A stretch of DNA of 64,000 nt, taken from positions 186,001-250,000 of the forward strand of contig CAVTAV010000002.1 in the NCBI GenBank assembly GCA_963732795.1, written 5' to 3'. How positions within the stretch are numbered: position 1 is the stretch's first letter; every line of letters starts with the position of its first letter. The stretch is from CAVTAV01 sp963732795 (GTDB taxonomy: Bacteria; Pseudomonadota; Alphaproteobacteria; CAVTAV01). The translations under genes and the position numbers were made by a program. A model generated the notes under the pieces. The model was not told the DNA's origin. It searched no databases and saw only the letters and a program-made list of their open reading frames with translations. This document shows, in pieces, positions 35,108 through 43,756 of the stretch.

Positions 35108-35965
35108 ATGCGGTTATGCCGGTTCAATGGTCACAAGCTCGGGCTCGTCGAGGGCAATTCCGTTCTCGATGTGAGTGAGGCCTTGAAGGTCATCGAGCCG
35201 GTCCATTGGCCCTATCCGCGCGGCGACGCGATGATCAAGGCGCTGCCGGTGATCGCCGAGCAGGTCGAGATCCTGAAGGATCTCGCGCGCAAGACTCCGC
35301 TGAGCGAGGTGACGCTCGACGCCCCGGTCGCAAATCCGACCAAGGTCGTGGCCGCGCCGGTAAATTACATGAAGCATCTCGAAGAAGCCATTGACGATCC
35401 TGAGACTTTCTCGCGCGAGCATGTCCGGAAGATCCAGGAGACGGGGCTGTTTCTGAAGGCGGTGAGCGCCATCGTCGGCCCGTCCGAAGGCGTGCGGCTG
35501 CGCAAGACCGACCGCCGCAACGACCATGAGATCGAGCTGGTCGCCGTGATCGGCCGCAGCGCGGACCGCGGTCGCCGCGACGAGGCGCTCGAATATGTCG
35601 CGGGCTATACGATCGGCCTCGATATGACGATCCGCGGCCCGGAGGAACGTTCGCTCCGCAAGTCGATCGATTCCTATTGCGTGCTCGGCCCCTGGATGGT
35701 CACGGCCGACGAGATCCCGAATCCCGGCAGGCTCGCGCTCGAACTGAAGGTCAATGGTGAGGTCCGGCAGAAGGCGAAGACCAAGGACCTGATCATCGAC
35801 GTGCCGGGCCTGATCGAATTCGCCTCGTCCTTCTACACCCTTCATCCCGGCGATATCCTGATGACGGGCACGCCCGAAGGTGTCGGGCCGGTTCATCCGG
35901 GCGACATGATCGCCGCGAAAATCGATAAGATCGGCGAGATGACGGTCGCTGTTTCCGCTGCGTGA
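35108..35965 (+). CDS. Fumarylacetoacetate hydrolase family (probable fumarylpyruvate/maleylpyruvate hydrolase)
   Basis: 285 aa from ATG 35108. FAH core: KVVAAPVNYMKHLEEA, RNDHEIELVAVIGR with the metal-binding Glu-x-Glu, AGYTIGLDMTIRG, YCVLGPWMVTADE, LKVNGEVRQKAKTKDLI and PGDILMTGTPEGVGPVHPGDMIAA. Directly behind gentisate dioxygenase, so the likely reaction is hydrolysis of the ring-cleavage product to pyruvate and fumarate or malate. No maleylpyruvate isomerase is adjacent, which would fit direct hydrolysis of the maleyl form, although the tandem glutathione transferases elsewhere could in principle isomerise it. Confidence 0.83.
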   Translation: MRLCRFNGHKLGLVEGNSVLDVSEALKVIEPVHWPYPRGDAMIKALPVIAEQVEILKDLARKTPLSEVTLDAPVANPTKVVAAPVNYMKHLEEAIDDPETFSREHVRKIQETGLFLKAVSAIVGPSEGVRLRKTDRRNDHEIELVAVIGRSADRGRRDEALEYVAGYTIGLDMTIRGPEERSLRKSIDSYCVLGPWMVTADEIPNPGRLALELKVNGEVRQKAKTKDLIIDVPGLIEFASSFYTLHPGDILMTGTPEGVGPVHPGDMIAAKIDKIGEMTVAVSAA

Positions 35966-35999
35966 TACCGCCCGCTCAGATCGAAGCGGCTCCACCATC

Positions 36000-36105
36000 A
36001 CCCCCATCCAACCTTCCCCCATCGAGGGGGAAGGCTACTATGGAGATCTCCGTCAACTCCTCCCCCTTGATGGGGGAGGCTGGGAGGGGGTGATGTCCGA
36101 GCCGC
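36000..36105. repeat. Intergenic hairpin repeat
   Basis: CCTTCCCCCATCGAGGGGGAAGG perfect stem, then a second CTCCCCCTTGATGGGGGAGG stem, flanked by CACCCCC and GGGGGTG. Between converging genes; likely bidirectional terminator. Confidence 0.6.
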
Positions 36106-36127
36106 TTCGGCGCGGCAACGAACCGTC

Positions 36128-37120
36128 TCAAATCTTGAAGCCTTCCAGGGTCGAGGGATCGAACAGTTCCTCGGGCTTCACCCGACGCTTGGAGAGGCCC
36201 TGGGAATGGTGGTGCTTGAGGAAGGTGTCGAGGGTCTTGGCGTTCCCGTCGAACCCATAGGACCAGAAGTCGCGGCCCATCAGGGCACGGACGGCCCGTA
36301 GCTGCTCCTCGACGAAGGGTAGGGTCACCTTGGTGGCCGACGTATCGCTGAGCCTTTCAAGCGCGACAGCTTTTGCCGCCTCGAACGCCTTGTAGACCGT
36401 GCCCGGTAGCCACGGATGCCGGACTGCCAGCTCGCGCCGGATGCCGAGCACATGCATGATGGGGAAGATGCCGGTGCGCTTGTAATAGTTGGTTGCCGCA
36501 GCCGTCGGGTCCTTGAACACCCAGCCGATATTGGGATCGCCGCGTTCCATGCAGGCCGGCACGCGCGGGCCGACGATGCCGTCGATCGCGCCGCCTTCGA
36601 GCATCTCGTTCAAGGTCCGGTCGGCCGGCGCGGATACGAGTTTGACGTCTTTCGGCAGCTTGAGTGCGATCTTCTCGATCCGCCCCGGTTGATCCATGCC
36701 GCCCCGCACCCAGGTTATGTCGGCCGGCTTGACGCCGAACTCGTCATGCAGAAGCGCGCGAGCCCAGACGCAGGCGGTGAGCTGATATTCCGGCGTCCCG
36801 ATCCGCCGGCCCTTGAGATCGGCGGGCTTCTTGATGCCCCGGTCGGTGCGGATCACGATCGAAGTGTGGCGGAAGGCCCGGGAGGGGAACACCGGCACGC
36901 CGATATAGGGATTGTCGCCGTTCGCGGTCTTCACCGTGAAGCTGCTCAAGGAAAGTTCGCAGATATCGAAGGCGGCGTGGCGGAAGGCCCGGAAGAACAT
37001 TTCTTCGGGGGAGAGCAGCATGAAGACGGGGTCGACGCCGTCGATCTGGACCGCGCCGTCGACGAGGGGACGGACCCGGTCGTAATCGCCCATGGCGATG
37101 GAGAGTTGGAGCTTGGTCAT
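36128..37120 (-). CDS. 4,5-dihydroxyphthalate decarboxylase-like / periplasmic-binding-fold protein
   Basis: 330 aa from ATG 37120. No signal peptide. Features of the Pht5-like family: LQLSIAMGDYDRVRPLVDG, MFFRAFRHAAFDICELSLSSF, IGVPVFPSRAFRHTSIVIRTDRGIKKPADLKGRRIGTPEYQLTACVWARALL and GVKPADITWVRGGMDQPGR. The fold is that of type 2 solute-binding proteins, but members lacking an export signal include the cytoplasmic decarboxylase of phthalate degradation. Two bases after the stop of the MetE-like gene. Aromatic decarboxylation is a reasonable role, not proven. Confidence 0.72.
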   Translation of the reverse strand: MTKLQLSIAMGDYDRVRPLVDGAVQIDGVDPVFMLLSPEEMFFRAFRHAAFDICELSLSSFTVKTANGDNPYIGVPVFPSRAFRHTSIVIRTDRGIKKPADLKGRRIGTPEYQLTACVWARALLHDEFGVKPADITWVRGGMDQPGRIEKIALKLPKDVKLVSAPADRTLNEMLEGGAIDGIVGPRVPACMERGDPNIGWVFKDPTAAATNYYKRTGIFPIMHVLGIRRELAVRHPWLPGTVYKAFEAAKAVALERLSDTSATKVTLPFVEEQLRAVRALMGRDFWSYGFDGNAKTLDTFLKHHHSQGLSKRRVKPEELFDPSTLEGFKI

Positions 37121-37122
37121 GG

Positions 37123-38247
37123 TCAGGCGCTTCCCCACATCTCTCGCGCGACATCCACCACAAGCCGCAACTTCGCCATTTCGTCCTCGACGGTGAGCTT
37201 GTTGCCCTTCTCGCTGCTGGCAAATCCGCATTGTGGGCTCAGGGCGAGCTGATCGAAGGGGACATAGCGGGCGGCCTCGTCGATCCGGCGCTTGAGCTCG
37301 TCCTTGGATTCGAGCTTGGCCTGCTTTGTGGTGACGAGGCCGAGGACCACGGTCTTGCCCTTGGGCACGAAACGGAGCGGCTTGAAGTCGCCGGCGCGGG
37401 GCGTGTCGTATTCGAGGAAATAGCCGGTGACGTCGATCTCGTTGAACAGGATCTCGGCAACCGGATCGTAGCCGCCCTCAGCGAGCCAGGCGCCTTCCAG
37501 ATTGCCCCGGCAGAGATGCATCGCGACCACCATGTCCTCTGGCTTCGACCGGATCGAGTCGTTGATCAGCTTGGCATAGGTGTGGGGCAGGGTGTCGGGA
37601 TCCTCGCCGAATTCCTTGACCTGCTCGCGGAGCTTGGGATCGCAGAGATAGGCGAAGTTCACTTCGTCGAGCTGGAGATACCGGCACCCGGCGGCCCCGA
37701 GATCGCGCACTTCCTCGGCATAGATGCCGGCGAGATCGGCATAGAACGCCGCCATATCCGGATAGGCCGTCTTGTCGATCGCCTCGCGGCCGCCGCGGAA
37801 ATGAAGGAGCGACGGCGAGGGGATGGTGAGCTTTGGTGTTTGTTTCGTGGCCGATTTCAGGAACTTGAAGGCATCGAGGAAGATCGGTTGCGCCCGGCCG
37901 AGCTTACCCTCCACCCGGAAGGCCGTGGGCGGCCGCTCGATGGCGCCCTGGTCGGTATGGAAATGGACCTTCACCGGCGAGCGTCCGACCGAGACGCTCT
38001 CGATCCGGCGCAGGAAATCGACATGCCAGATGCCGCGACGGAACTCGCCGTCGGTGATCGATTTGAGCCCGATATCCTCCTGCATGCGCACCACGTCACG
38101 GACCGCCTGATCCTCGATCTTGGTCAGGTCCTTCCGGGACAGCCGGTTCAGGCGGAAATCCTCCCGCGCGACGAGGAGCTTGGGCGGGCGCAGCAGGCTG
38201 CCCACGTGATCGGCGCGAAACGGCGGTGTATCTCGGTTGACGGGCAC
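37123..38247 (-). CDS. Cobalamin-independent methionine synthase (MetE C-domain)-like protein
   Basis: 374 aa from ATG 38247. Single MetE-type barrel rather than the two-domain 750-aa enzyme: RADHVGSLLRPPKLL, GLKSITDGEFRRGIWHVDFL, GCRYLQLDEVNFAYL, VVAMHLCRGN with the zinc His and Cys, NEIDVTGYFLEYD with the Glu, and LALSPQCGFASS with the second Cys. Short members (YxjG-like) are often in catabolic or C1 contexts and may use unusual methyl donors or acceptors. Coupling to a decarboxylase-like gene hints at demethylation of a methoxylated aromatic, but nothing in the sequence shows this. Confidence 0.8.
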   Translation of the reverse strand: MPVNRDTPPFRADHVGSLLRPPKLLVAREDFRLNRLSRKDLTKIEDQAVRDVVRMQEDIGLKSITDGEFRRGIWHVDFLRRIESVSVGRSPVKVHFHTDQGAIERPPTAFRVEGKLGRAQPIFLDAFKFLKSATKQTPKLTIPSPSLLHFRGGREAIDKTAYPDMAAFYADLAGIYAEEVRDLGAAGCRYLQLDEVNFAYLCDPKLREQVKEFGEDPDTLPHTYAKLINDSIRSKPEDMVVAMHLCRGNLEGAWLAEGGYDPVAEILFNEIDVTGYFLEYDTPRAGDFKPLRFVPKGKTVVLGLVTTKQAKLESKDELKRRIDEAARYVPFDQLALSPQCGFASSEKGNKLTVEDEMAKLRLVVDVAREMWGSA

Positions 38248-38404
38248 TGGCTACACTCCCCCAAGACGGAGTCTGTCATAAGGTGGGCCGCGCTTACCAG
38301 AGGGTAGAAGCGCCGGCGCGGTCTGGCATGTTTTGCGGGTTTGTGTATCTTGGGGCCGACCCGTTTTCCGCTTCCCGTAGAACAAGAACAAAGATCGCTC
38401 GCCG

Positions 38405-39376
38405 ATGCCCCGTCCCAAGATTCTGCTCACCCGCCGCTGGCCCAAAGCCGTCGAAAAGCACCTGATGGAGCGCTACGACGTCACGCTCAACGAGACCGAC
38501 CAGCCGTTCGAGACCAGCGAGCTCCGCGACGCCATGACGCGCTACGACGCCGTCTGTCCGACCGTTTCCGACCGGATGGGCGCGGACGTCTTCAAGGCGC
38601 CGGAGATACGGGCGAAGATTCTCGGCAATTACGGCGTCGGGTTCAGCCATATCGACGTCAATGCCTGCAAGAGCCGGGAGATCGTCGTCACCAACACGCC
38701 CGACGTCCTGACGGACTGCACGGCCGACCTCGCCATGGTGCTGATGCTGATGGTCGCGCGGCGGGCGGGCGAGGGCGAGCGGCAGCTCCGCTCGCGCTCC
38801 TGGACCGGCTGGCGGCCGACCCACATGCTCGGCGCCAAGGTCAGCGGCAAGACCCTCGGCCTCGTGGGCTTCGGCCGGATCGGCCAGGCCACCGCGATCC
38901 GGGCGCATAAGGGCTTCGGCATGAAGGTGCTTTATTTCTCTCGCCATCGCGCCGCGCCCGAGATCGAGGCCGAGACCGGCGGCCAATATGTCGACTCCCT
39001 CGACGATCTGATCGTCGAATCCGATTTCATCTCGCTCCATTGCCCCGGCGGCGCCGATACGCGCCATCTGATCAACGCTCAGCGCATCGAGCGGATGAAG
39101 CCGGGCGCCTTCCTGATCAACACCGCGCGGGGCGAGGTGGTGGACGAAGACGCGCTGATCGACGCTCTGAAGCACAACCGCATCGGGGGCGCGGGGCTGG
39201 ACGTCTATGAGCGCGAGCCGGATGTGCCGAATGGGATGATCGCGCTGAACAACGTCGTGCTCCTGCCCCATCTCGGCAGCGCCACGACCGAAACCCGCGT
39301 CGCCATGGGGATGCGGGTCGCGGCCAATCTCGACGCGTTCTTCGACGGCAAGGAGCCGCCCGACCGCGTGGCCTGA
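38405..39376 (+). CDS. D-isomer-specific 2-hydroxyacid dehydrogenase
   Basis: 323 aa. N-terminal catalytic part with KILGNYGVGFSHIDVNACK, Rossmann loop GLVGFGRIGQATA near residue 155, FISLHCPGGADTRHLIN, NTARGEVVDEDALIDALK with the catalytic Arg, YEREPDVPNGM with the Glu and LLPHLGSATTETR with the His. Glyoxylate/hydroxypyruvate reductase-like; reduces a 2-keto acid with NAD(P)H. The divergent neighbour is the MetE-like gene; no coupled partner downstream (88 bases to the NTF2-like gene). Confidence 0.87.
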   Translation: MPRPKILLTRRWPKAVEKHLMERYDVTLNETDQPFETSELRDAMTRYDAVCPTVSDRMGADVFKAPEIRAKILGNYGVGFSHIDVNACKSREIVVTNTPDVLTDCTADLAMVLMLMVARRAGEGERQLRSRSWTGWRPTHMLGAKVSGKTLGLVGFGRIGQATAIRAHKGFGMKVLYFSRHRAAPEIEAETGGQYVDSLDDLIVESDFISLHCPGGADTRHLINAQRIERMKPGAFLINTARGEVVDEDALIDALKHNRIGGAGLDVYEREPDVPNGMIALNNVVLLPHLGSATTETRVAMGMRVAANLDAFFDGKEPPDRVA

Positions 39377-39463
39377 TTCCGTCTTTTTGGATCGCGCCGC
39401 AGCGCCTATGCTCGGGCGCAGGGGACGCAGCACCCAATCGATCCCCCAGAAAAGGAGGCTTCC

Positions 39464-40179
39464 GTGGCGAAGAAGGACCCGGTCGCGGCGCTCGAAACGC
39501 GCGTCGGCCAGCTCGAGCAACAGGTCGGCATCCTCGAGGACACGCTGGAGGTCCGCAATGTCCAGCATGCCTACGGCTATTACATGGACAATTTCCTGTA
39601 TGACGCCGTGATCGATCTCTTTGCCGAGGACATCGAAATCCATTTCTTCGGCGGCATCTACAAGGGCAAGGCGGGCGCGCGGCGCCTCTATGTCGACCGG
39701 CTGCGCAACAATTTCGCCGCCGGCACCGACGGGCCGAAATACGGCAAGCTTCTGGAGCACACCCAGTTCCAGGACATCGTCCATGTCGCGCCCGATCGCA
39801 AGACGGCCAAGGCCCGGTTCCGCTATTTCCTCCAGGGCGGCACGCATTATTCCGCCGGCGAGGCAACCAATGGTGGGAAGGCGGGGTCTATGAGAACGTC
39901 TATGTCAAGCGGGACGGCATCTGGCAGGTCCGGATCATGGTGCCGAAGGTCGTCTATATCGGCACCTTCGAACACGGCTGGGCCCATGTGAAACCGCAAT
40001 TCGTGCCGTTCGCGAGCAAGACATTCCCGGAGGATCCCAAGGGCCCGGACGAGCTCTCCAAGGTGAAGCCGGCGCTCTGGCCCGAGCGGGATTTCCTGCC
40101 GTTCCATTACCGCCATCCCGTCACCGGCAAATTGGTGAACGCCCCGGCCAAGCCCGGCCGTAAGCCGAAGGGTAAGTGA
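39464..40179 (+). CDS. SnoaL/NTF2-like protein with coiled-coil N-terminus (one frame break near 39870)
   Basis: About 238 aa when repaired, from ATG 39464 (AAAAGGAGG). Residues 8-30 form a short coiled coil (AALETRVGQLEQQVGILEDTLE), then NVQHAYGYYMDNFLYDAVIDLFAEDIEIHFFGG with the usual NTF2-like Tyr and Asp. One base appears missing near 39870 (a shortened C run); restoring it gives QWWEGGVYENVYVKRDGIWQ and the frame to TGA 40179, with basic tail KPGRKPKGK. The stop overlaps the next gene's ATG. Resembles multimeric dehydratase/isomerase relatives in aromatic clusters; function unknown. Confidence 0.78.
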
Positions 40180-40976
40180 TGTCGGGAGCGTTCGACGGCA
40201 AGTCGGTCATCGTCACCGGCGCGGGCCGCGGCTTCGGCAAGGCGATCGCGCTCGGCTTCGCGAAGGAAGGTGCGGCGGTCACGGTCACGGCGCGGTCCAA
40301 GGACCAACTCAATAAGACGGTCGCGGAGATCGAGGCGGCCGGCGGTAAGGCGCTTGCCGTGGCGGGCGACGTGACCGATCGCGCCGACGTCGAGAAGGTC
40401 GTTTTCGCCGCCCGGAGCGCCTTCGGTCCGGCGGACATCCTCGTCAGCAATGCCGGCATCACCGGCCCGTTCGGCCCGGTCTATGCCGTCGATCCGGACG
40501 ACTGGTGGGAAGCGCAGGAAGTCCATGTCCGCGGCGCGCTTCTGTATTCTTCGGCGGTTCTGCCGGAGATGGTGGAGCGTAAGTCCGGGCGGATCATCGT
40601 GGTTTCGGCGCTGGCGGCCAAGGTCGTCGCGCCCAACATGTCGGCTTATTGCTGCGCCAAATCCGGCCAGACCCGCCTCGTCGAGCACATCGCGGCGGAG
40701 GTGAAGGATATGGGCGTCTTTGCCTTCGCCATCGAGCCCGGCACCGTGCCCACAGATCTCGCGCGCGGCACCGTCGCCGATCCCGGCGCCCAGAAGTGGC
40801 TGCCGAACATGGTCGAGCGGTTCACCGAAATGAACAAGACCGATCCCGCGCCCGGCCTCGCCAGATGCGCCGATCTCTGCTTGAAGCTGGCGTCCGGCCG
40901 CTACGACGCGCTGAGCGGTCAGTATGTCGACGTCCGGGACGATATCGACGAGACCTTGCGCGCCGCTACGGGATGA
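40179..40976 (+). CDS. SDR family oxidoreductase
   Basis: 265 aa from ATG 40179, overlapping the previous stop (TGATG). TGAGRGFGKA loop at residues 12-21, ARSKDQL after strand 2 (NADP type), NAGITGPFGPVYAVDPDDWWEAQEVHVRGALLYS, SALAAKVV with Ser, and YCCAK for Tyr/Lys; FAIEPGTVPTDLARGT. The C-terminal part KWLPNMVERF, then TEMNKTDPAPGLARCADL, resembles SDRs fused near acyl-chain catabolic genes. Translationally coupled to the NTF2-like protein, so the two probably act on the same substrate. Confidence 0.87.
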   Translation: MSGAFDGKSVIVTGAGRGFGKAIALGFAKEGAAVTVTARSKDQLNKTVAEIEAAGGKALAVAGDVTDRADVEKVVFAARSAFGPADILVSNAGITGPFGPVYAVDPDDWWEAQEVHVRGALLYSSAVLPEMVERKSGRIIVVSALAAKVVAPNMSAYCCAKSGQTRLVEHIAAEVKDMGVFAFAIEPGTVPTDLARGTVADPGAQKWLPNMVERFTEMNKTDPAPGLARCADLCLKLASGRYDALSGQYVDVRDDIDETLRAATG

Positions 40977-41012
40977 TCATGGTATACTGCGCCGAATCCA
41001 GGGAGAGAGTTC

Positions 41013-41381
41013 ATGCCCGAGATAGCGCTCGATCATGTGTCCGTCCGATCCTCGAATCTCGAGGCCTCGGTCCGTTTCTATGAGGACGTCATCGGCCTCA
41101 AGGTCGGCTACCGGCCGACCATCCCGTTCGACGGCGCCTGGCTCTATGACGGCGACCGGGCTGTCATCCACCTGATCGTCGAAGACGAATTCACCCAGGA
41201 CGACACCGGCGCGCTCGATCACGTCGCGTTCAACTGCAAGGGCGTGGACGAATACCGCAAGGTTCTCGATGAAAACGGCGTCGAATACCGGTCCAATTAC
41301 GTCCCCGATATCAAACTGACGCAGTTCTTCGTGCAGGACCCCGAAGGCGTTACGATCGAGCTGAACTTCTTCCAGACTTAG
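41013..41381 (+). CDS. VOC-superfamily (glyoxalase/extradiol dioxygenase fold) protein
   Basis: 122 aa, one beta-alpha-beta-beta-beta pair unit of each half. IALDHVSVRSSNLEASVRFYEDVIGLKV gives the first metal His (H8); GALDHVAFNCKG and the terminal FVQDPEGVTIELNF with its Glu complete the metal set. 36 bases after the SDR, with AGGGAGAG ribosome site. Too short for an extradiol dioxygenase; isomerase, epimerase or glyoxalase-like activity is possible. Confidence 0.82.
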   Translation: MPEIALDHVSVRSSNLEASVRFYEDVIGLKVGYRPTIPFDGAWLYDGDRAVIHLIVEDEFTQDDTGALDHVAFNCKGVDEYRKVLDENGVEYRSNYVPDIKLTQFFVQDPEGVTIELNFFQT

Positions 41382-41395
41382 GGATCAGATCTCAG

Positions 41396-41474
41396 TTCTC
41401 GTCATTCCCGCGAAAGCGGGAATTCAGAATTTCCAGCAAAATCAATTGGCTCCCCGCTTTCCCGGGGATGACGG
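41396..41474. repeat. Intergenic palindromic repeat
   Basis: GTCATTCCCGCGAAAGCGGGAATTC hairpin and CCCCGCTTTCCCGGGGATGACGG; forms a long inverted pair. Same family as 48238 and 55400. Confidence 0.65.
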
Positions 41475-41486
41475 TTGAAGCCGGCG

Positions 41487-42362
41487 CTAATGGAACATGA
41501 GCACCGGGATCGGGCTCCATTGGAGCACGTCCCTGGTGAAGCCGCCGAATACGGTCTCGCGCAGCCGGCTGCGGCCGTAGCCGCCCATCACCAGGAGGTC
41601 GGCGTTCAGGTCGAGGCTCTGCTCGAGGATCGCCGCGGCGGCCCGGTGGTCGGGCCTGACGTGCAAGGCGCGGGCCTTGCAGCCGTTCCATTTCAGCGTA
41701 TCGGTCAGCCTCTGTGCGGACCGGCTGTGGCCATCCACCGACTCGTCGCCTTCATTGGCACTCATCACGATGACCTCCTCGGCCTGGGCCAGGATCGGCA
41801 TCGCCCCCGTGACCGCGCGGGCCGCTTCGGGCGTGTTTTTCCAGGCGATGGCCACGGTACGGCCGAGGGTCCTGGGCGGCTTGTCGGGCGCCAGCAGGAC
41901 GGGCCGGCCGCTATCCAGAAGCAGGTTACCGACGAAATCGGTCGCCGGATCGGTATCGGTGAGGAGCCCCCGGGCCGCGACCACGAGATCGTGGAACCGC
42001 GATTCCCAAACGAATTCCGCAATCTGGTGGCCCTTCAATTCGTTCCACCGCGCCGTAACGCCGGCCGGGCCCGGCGCGTCGGCGATGACGATCTTCTCCT
42101 GCTCGCAGAAGGTCTTGAAGCTGCGCAGCGCCGTGCTCGTGCGGGCGCGGTCCTGCTTTTCGAGCTGGGTCATCAGCTCGCCCTCGACCACGCCCCCCAC
42201 GACGTCCAGCACATCACCCTCCCAGATCAGGAATTCGGGGGTCAGCCGGGCGCGGGCGCATTCGAGATGGGAGCCGAACAGGTGCGCCACCGCGAGCGCG
42301 GTCCTGAGCGCACCATCGTCTTTCTCGCCGCCGTTCAGGGGAACGAAGATGGACTTGAACAT
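41487..42362 (-). CDS. Universal stress protein, tandem Usp domains
   Basis: 291 aa from ATG 42362 (GAGGAGCC). First Usp domain SIFVPLNGGEKDDGALRTALAVAHLFGSHLECARAR; a central FVWESRFHDLVVAARG; second domain RTLGRTVAIAWKNTPEAARAVTGAMPILAQAEEVIVMSA ending DLLVMGGYGRSRLRETVFGGFTRDVLQWSPIPVLMFH, whose G-x2-G-x9-G(S/T) loop is the ATP-binding type. Tandem Usps act as stress-adaptive nucleotide-binding proteins in the cytoplasm. Stands alone between repeats and glcF. Confidence 0.88.
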   Translation of the reverse strand: MFKSIFVPLNGGEKDDGALRTALAVAHLFGSHLECARARLTPEFLIWEGDVLDVVGGVVEGELMTQLEKQDRARTSTALRSFKTFCEQEKIVIADAPGPAGVTARWNELKGHQIAEFVWESRFHDLVVAARGLLTDTDPATDFVGNLLLDSGRPVLLAPDKPPRTLGRTVAIAWKNTPEAARAVTGAMPILAQAEEVIVMSANEGDESVDGHSRSAQRLTDTLKWNGCKARALHVRPDHRAAAAILEQSLDLNADLLVMGGYGRSRLRETVFGGFTRDVLQWSPIPVLMFH

Positions 42363-42468
42363 GATGGCTCCTCTCACCGTCATCCGACCGGGCCGGGTTT
42401 ACCGTCGGCGCGCATCATGCGGTTTACCGAGCTAAGCGGCGTTGATTACGGTCAAGCTCCGCTCGCTG

Positions 42469-43753
42469 CTACCGGCCGATCGGATCCGGGCCGCCGGTCG
42501 CCCAGTCGATGAGCTGGACGGTATGAACCACCGGGATGTCGGTCCCGGACCGAAGCTGCATCATGCAGCCGATGTTGCCCGTGGCGATGGCCTGCGGGCC
42601 GACCGTCTCGATATTGCGCGATCTTCCGGTCGCGCAGCGCCCGCGCCGTCTCGGGCTGGAGGAGATTGTAGGTGCCGGCCGACCCGCAGCAAAGGTGACC
42701 TTCTGGCATACCCTCGACCTCGAATCCCATCGCGCCGAGAAGCAGCTTCGGCTCGTCCCGAATGCGCTGGCCGTGCTGCATGGAGCAGGCCGAATGGTAG
42801 GCGACCCGCAGCGCCGGCGGGCGGATCGGCTTCAGGTCGAGCTCGGTCAGGATCTCGGAGATGTCCTTGGCGAGGCCGGAGATCCTGGCGGCGGGTTCGG
42901 CCATCTCCGGATCGTCGCGGAAGATAAAGCCGTAATCCTTCACCATGGTGCCGCAGCCGGACGCATTGATGACCACGGCATCCAAAGCCTCGATCCTGTC
43001 GGCGGCGAGCCAGGCCTCGATATCGGCGCGGGCGCGCGCCTTGGCCGGCTCGACCTTGCCCATATGGTATTCGAGCGCGCCGCAGCAGCCGAGCCTGGGC
43101 GGGATCACCACCTCAACGCCGTGGCGGGTGAGCACCCGGACGGTCGCTTCGTTGATCTCGGTGTCGAGCACCTGCTGGGCGCACCCGGCCAGGAGCGCGA
43201 CCCGTTTCCGGCGCGTCCCATTGGCCGGGAAGACTTGCGGCTGGTCGATCGGGCTCGGGCGCGGCATTGATCGCGGGCATGACATCGAGGGCCGAGCGCC
43301 AGCGTGTCGGCATCAGGCCTCGGAACGGCTTCGCCAGCCGCCCGAGCACCAGCATCAGGCGGAAGAGGCCCGGCCGGGGCAGGATCGTCGCCAGGGTGCT
43401 GCGGGTGAGGCGGTCCATGAACGGGCGCTTGTAGCGTCTCCTCGACCGCGCCGCGCGCGAGATCGACCAGATGGCCGTAATTCACGCTCGACGGGCAGGT
43501 CGTCATGCAGGAAAGGCAGGAGAGGCAGCGGTCGAGATGGAGCGCCAGCGTATCGGTCGCGGGGCCGCCGGATTCCAGCATATCCTTGATCTGGTAGATG
43601 CGGCCGCGCGGGCTGTCGAGCTCGTCGCCCTGAGAGTACATAGGTCGGGCAGGTCGCGAGGCAGAAGCCGCAATGGACGCATTTCCGCAGGATTTCGTCG
43701 GCGGCCTGGATGTCCGACTTCGCGCGCTGTTCGGGGCTGAACTTCGTTTGCAC
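42469..43753 (-). CDS. glcF: Glycolate oxidase iron-sulfur subunit (four frame breaks)
   Basis: About 426 aa when repaired, GTG 43753. N-part: CVHCGFCLATCPTY and CLSCLSCMTTCPSSVNYG, two [4Fe-4S] ferredoxin motifs. Extra bases near 43638 (restores GDELDSPRGRIYQIKDMLESG), 43430 (TYKRPFMDRLTRSTLATIL), 43250 (PIDQPQVFPANG) and 42618 (IANIETVGPQAIATGNIGCM). C-part has the two CCG-type heterodisulfide-reductase motifs, RLGCCGALEYHMG and HLCCGSAGTYNLLQP, and ends VHTVQLIDWATGGP. Completes glcDEF, oxidising glycolate to glyoxylate at the inner membrane. Confidence 0.88.
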
Positions 43754-43756
43754 GGC

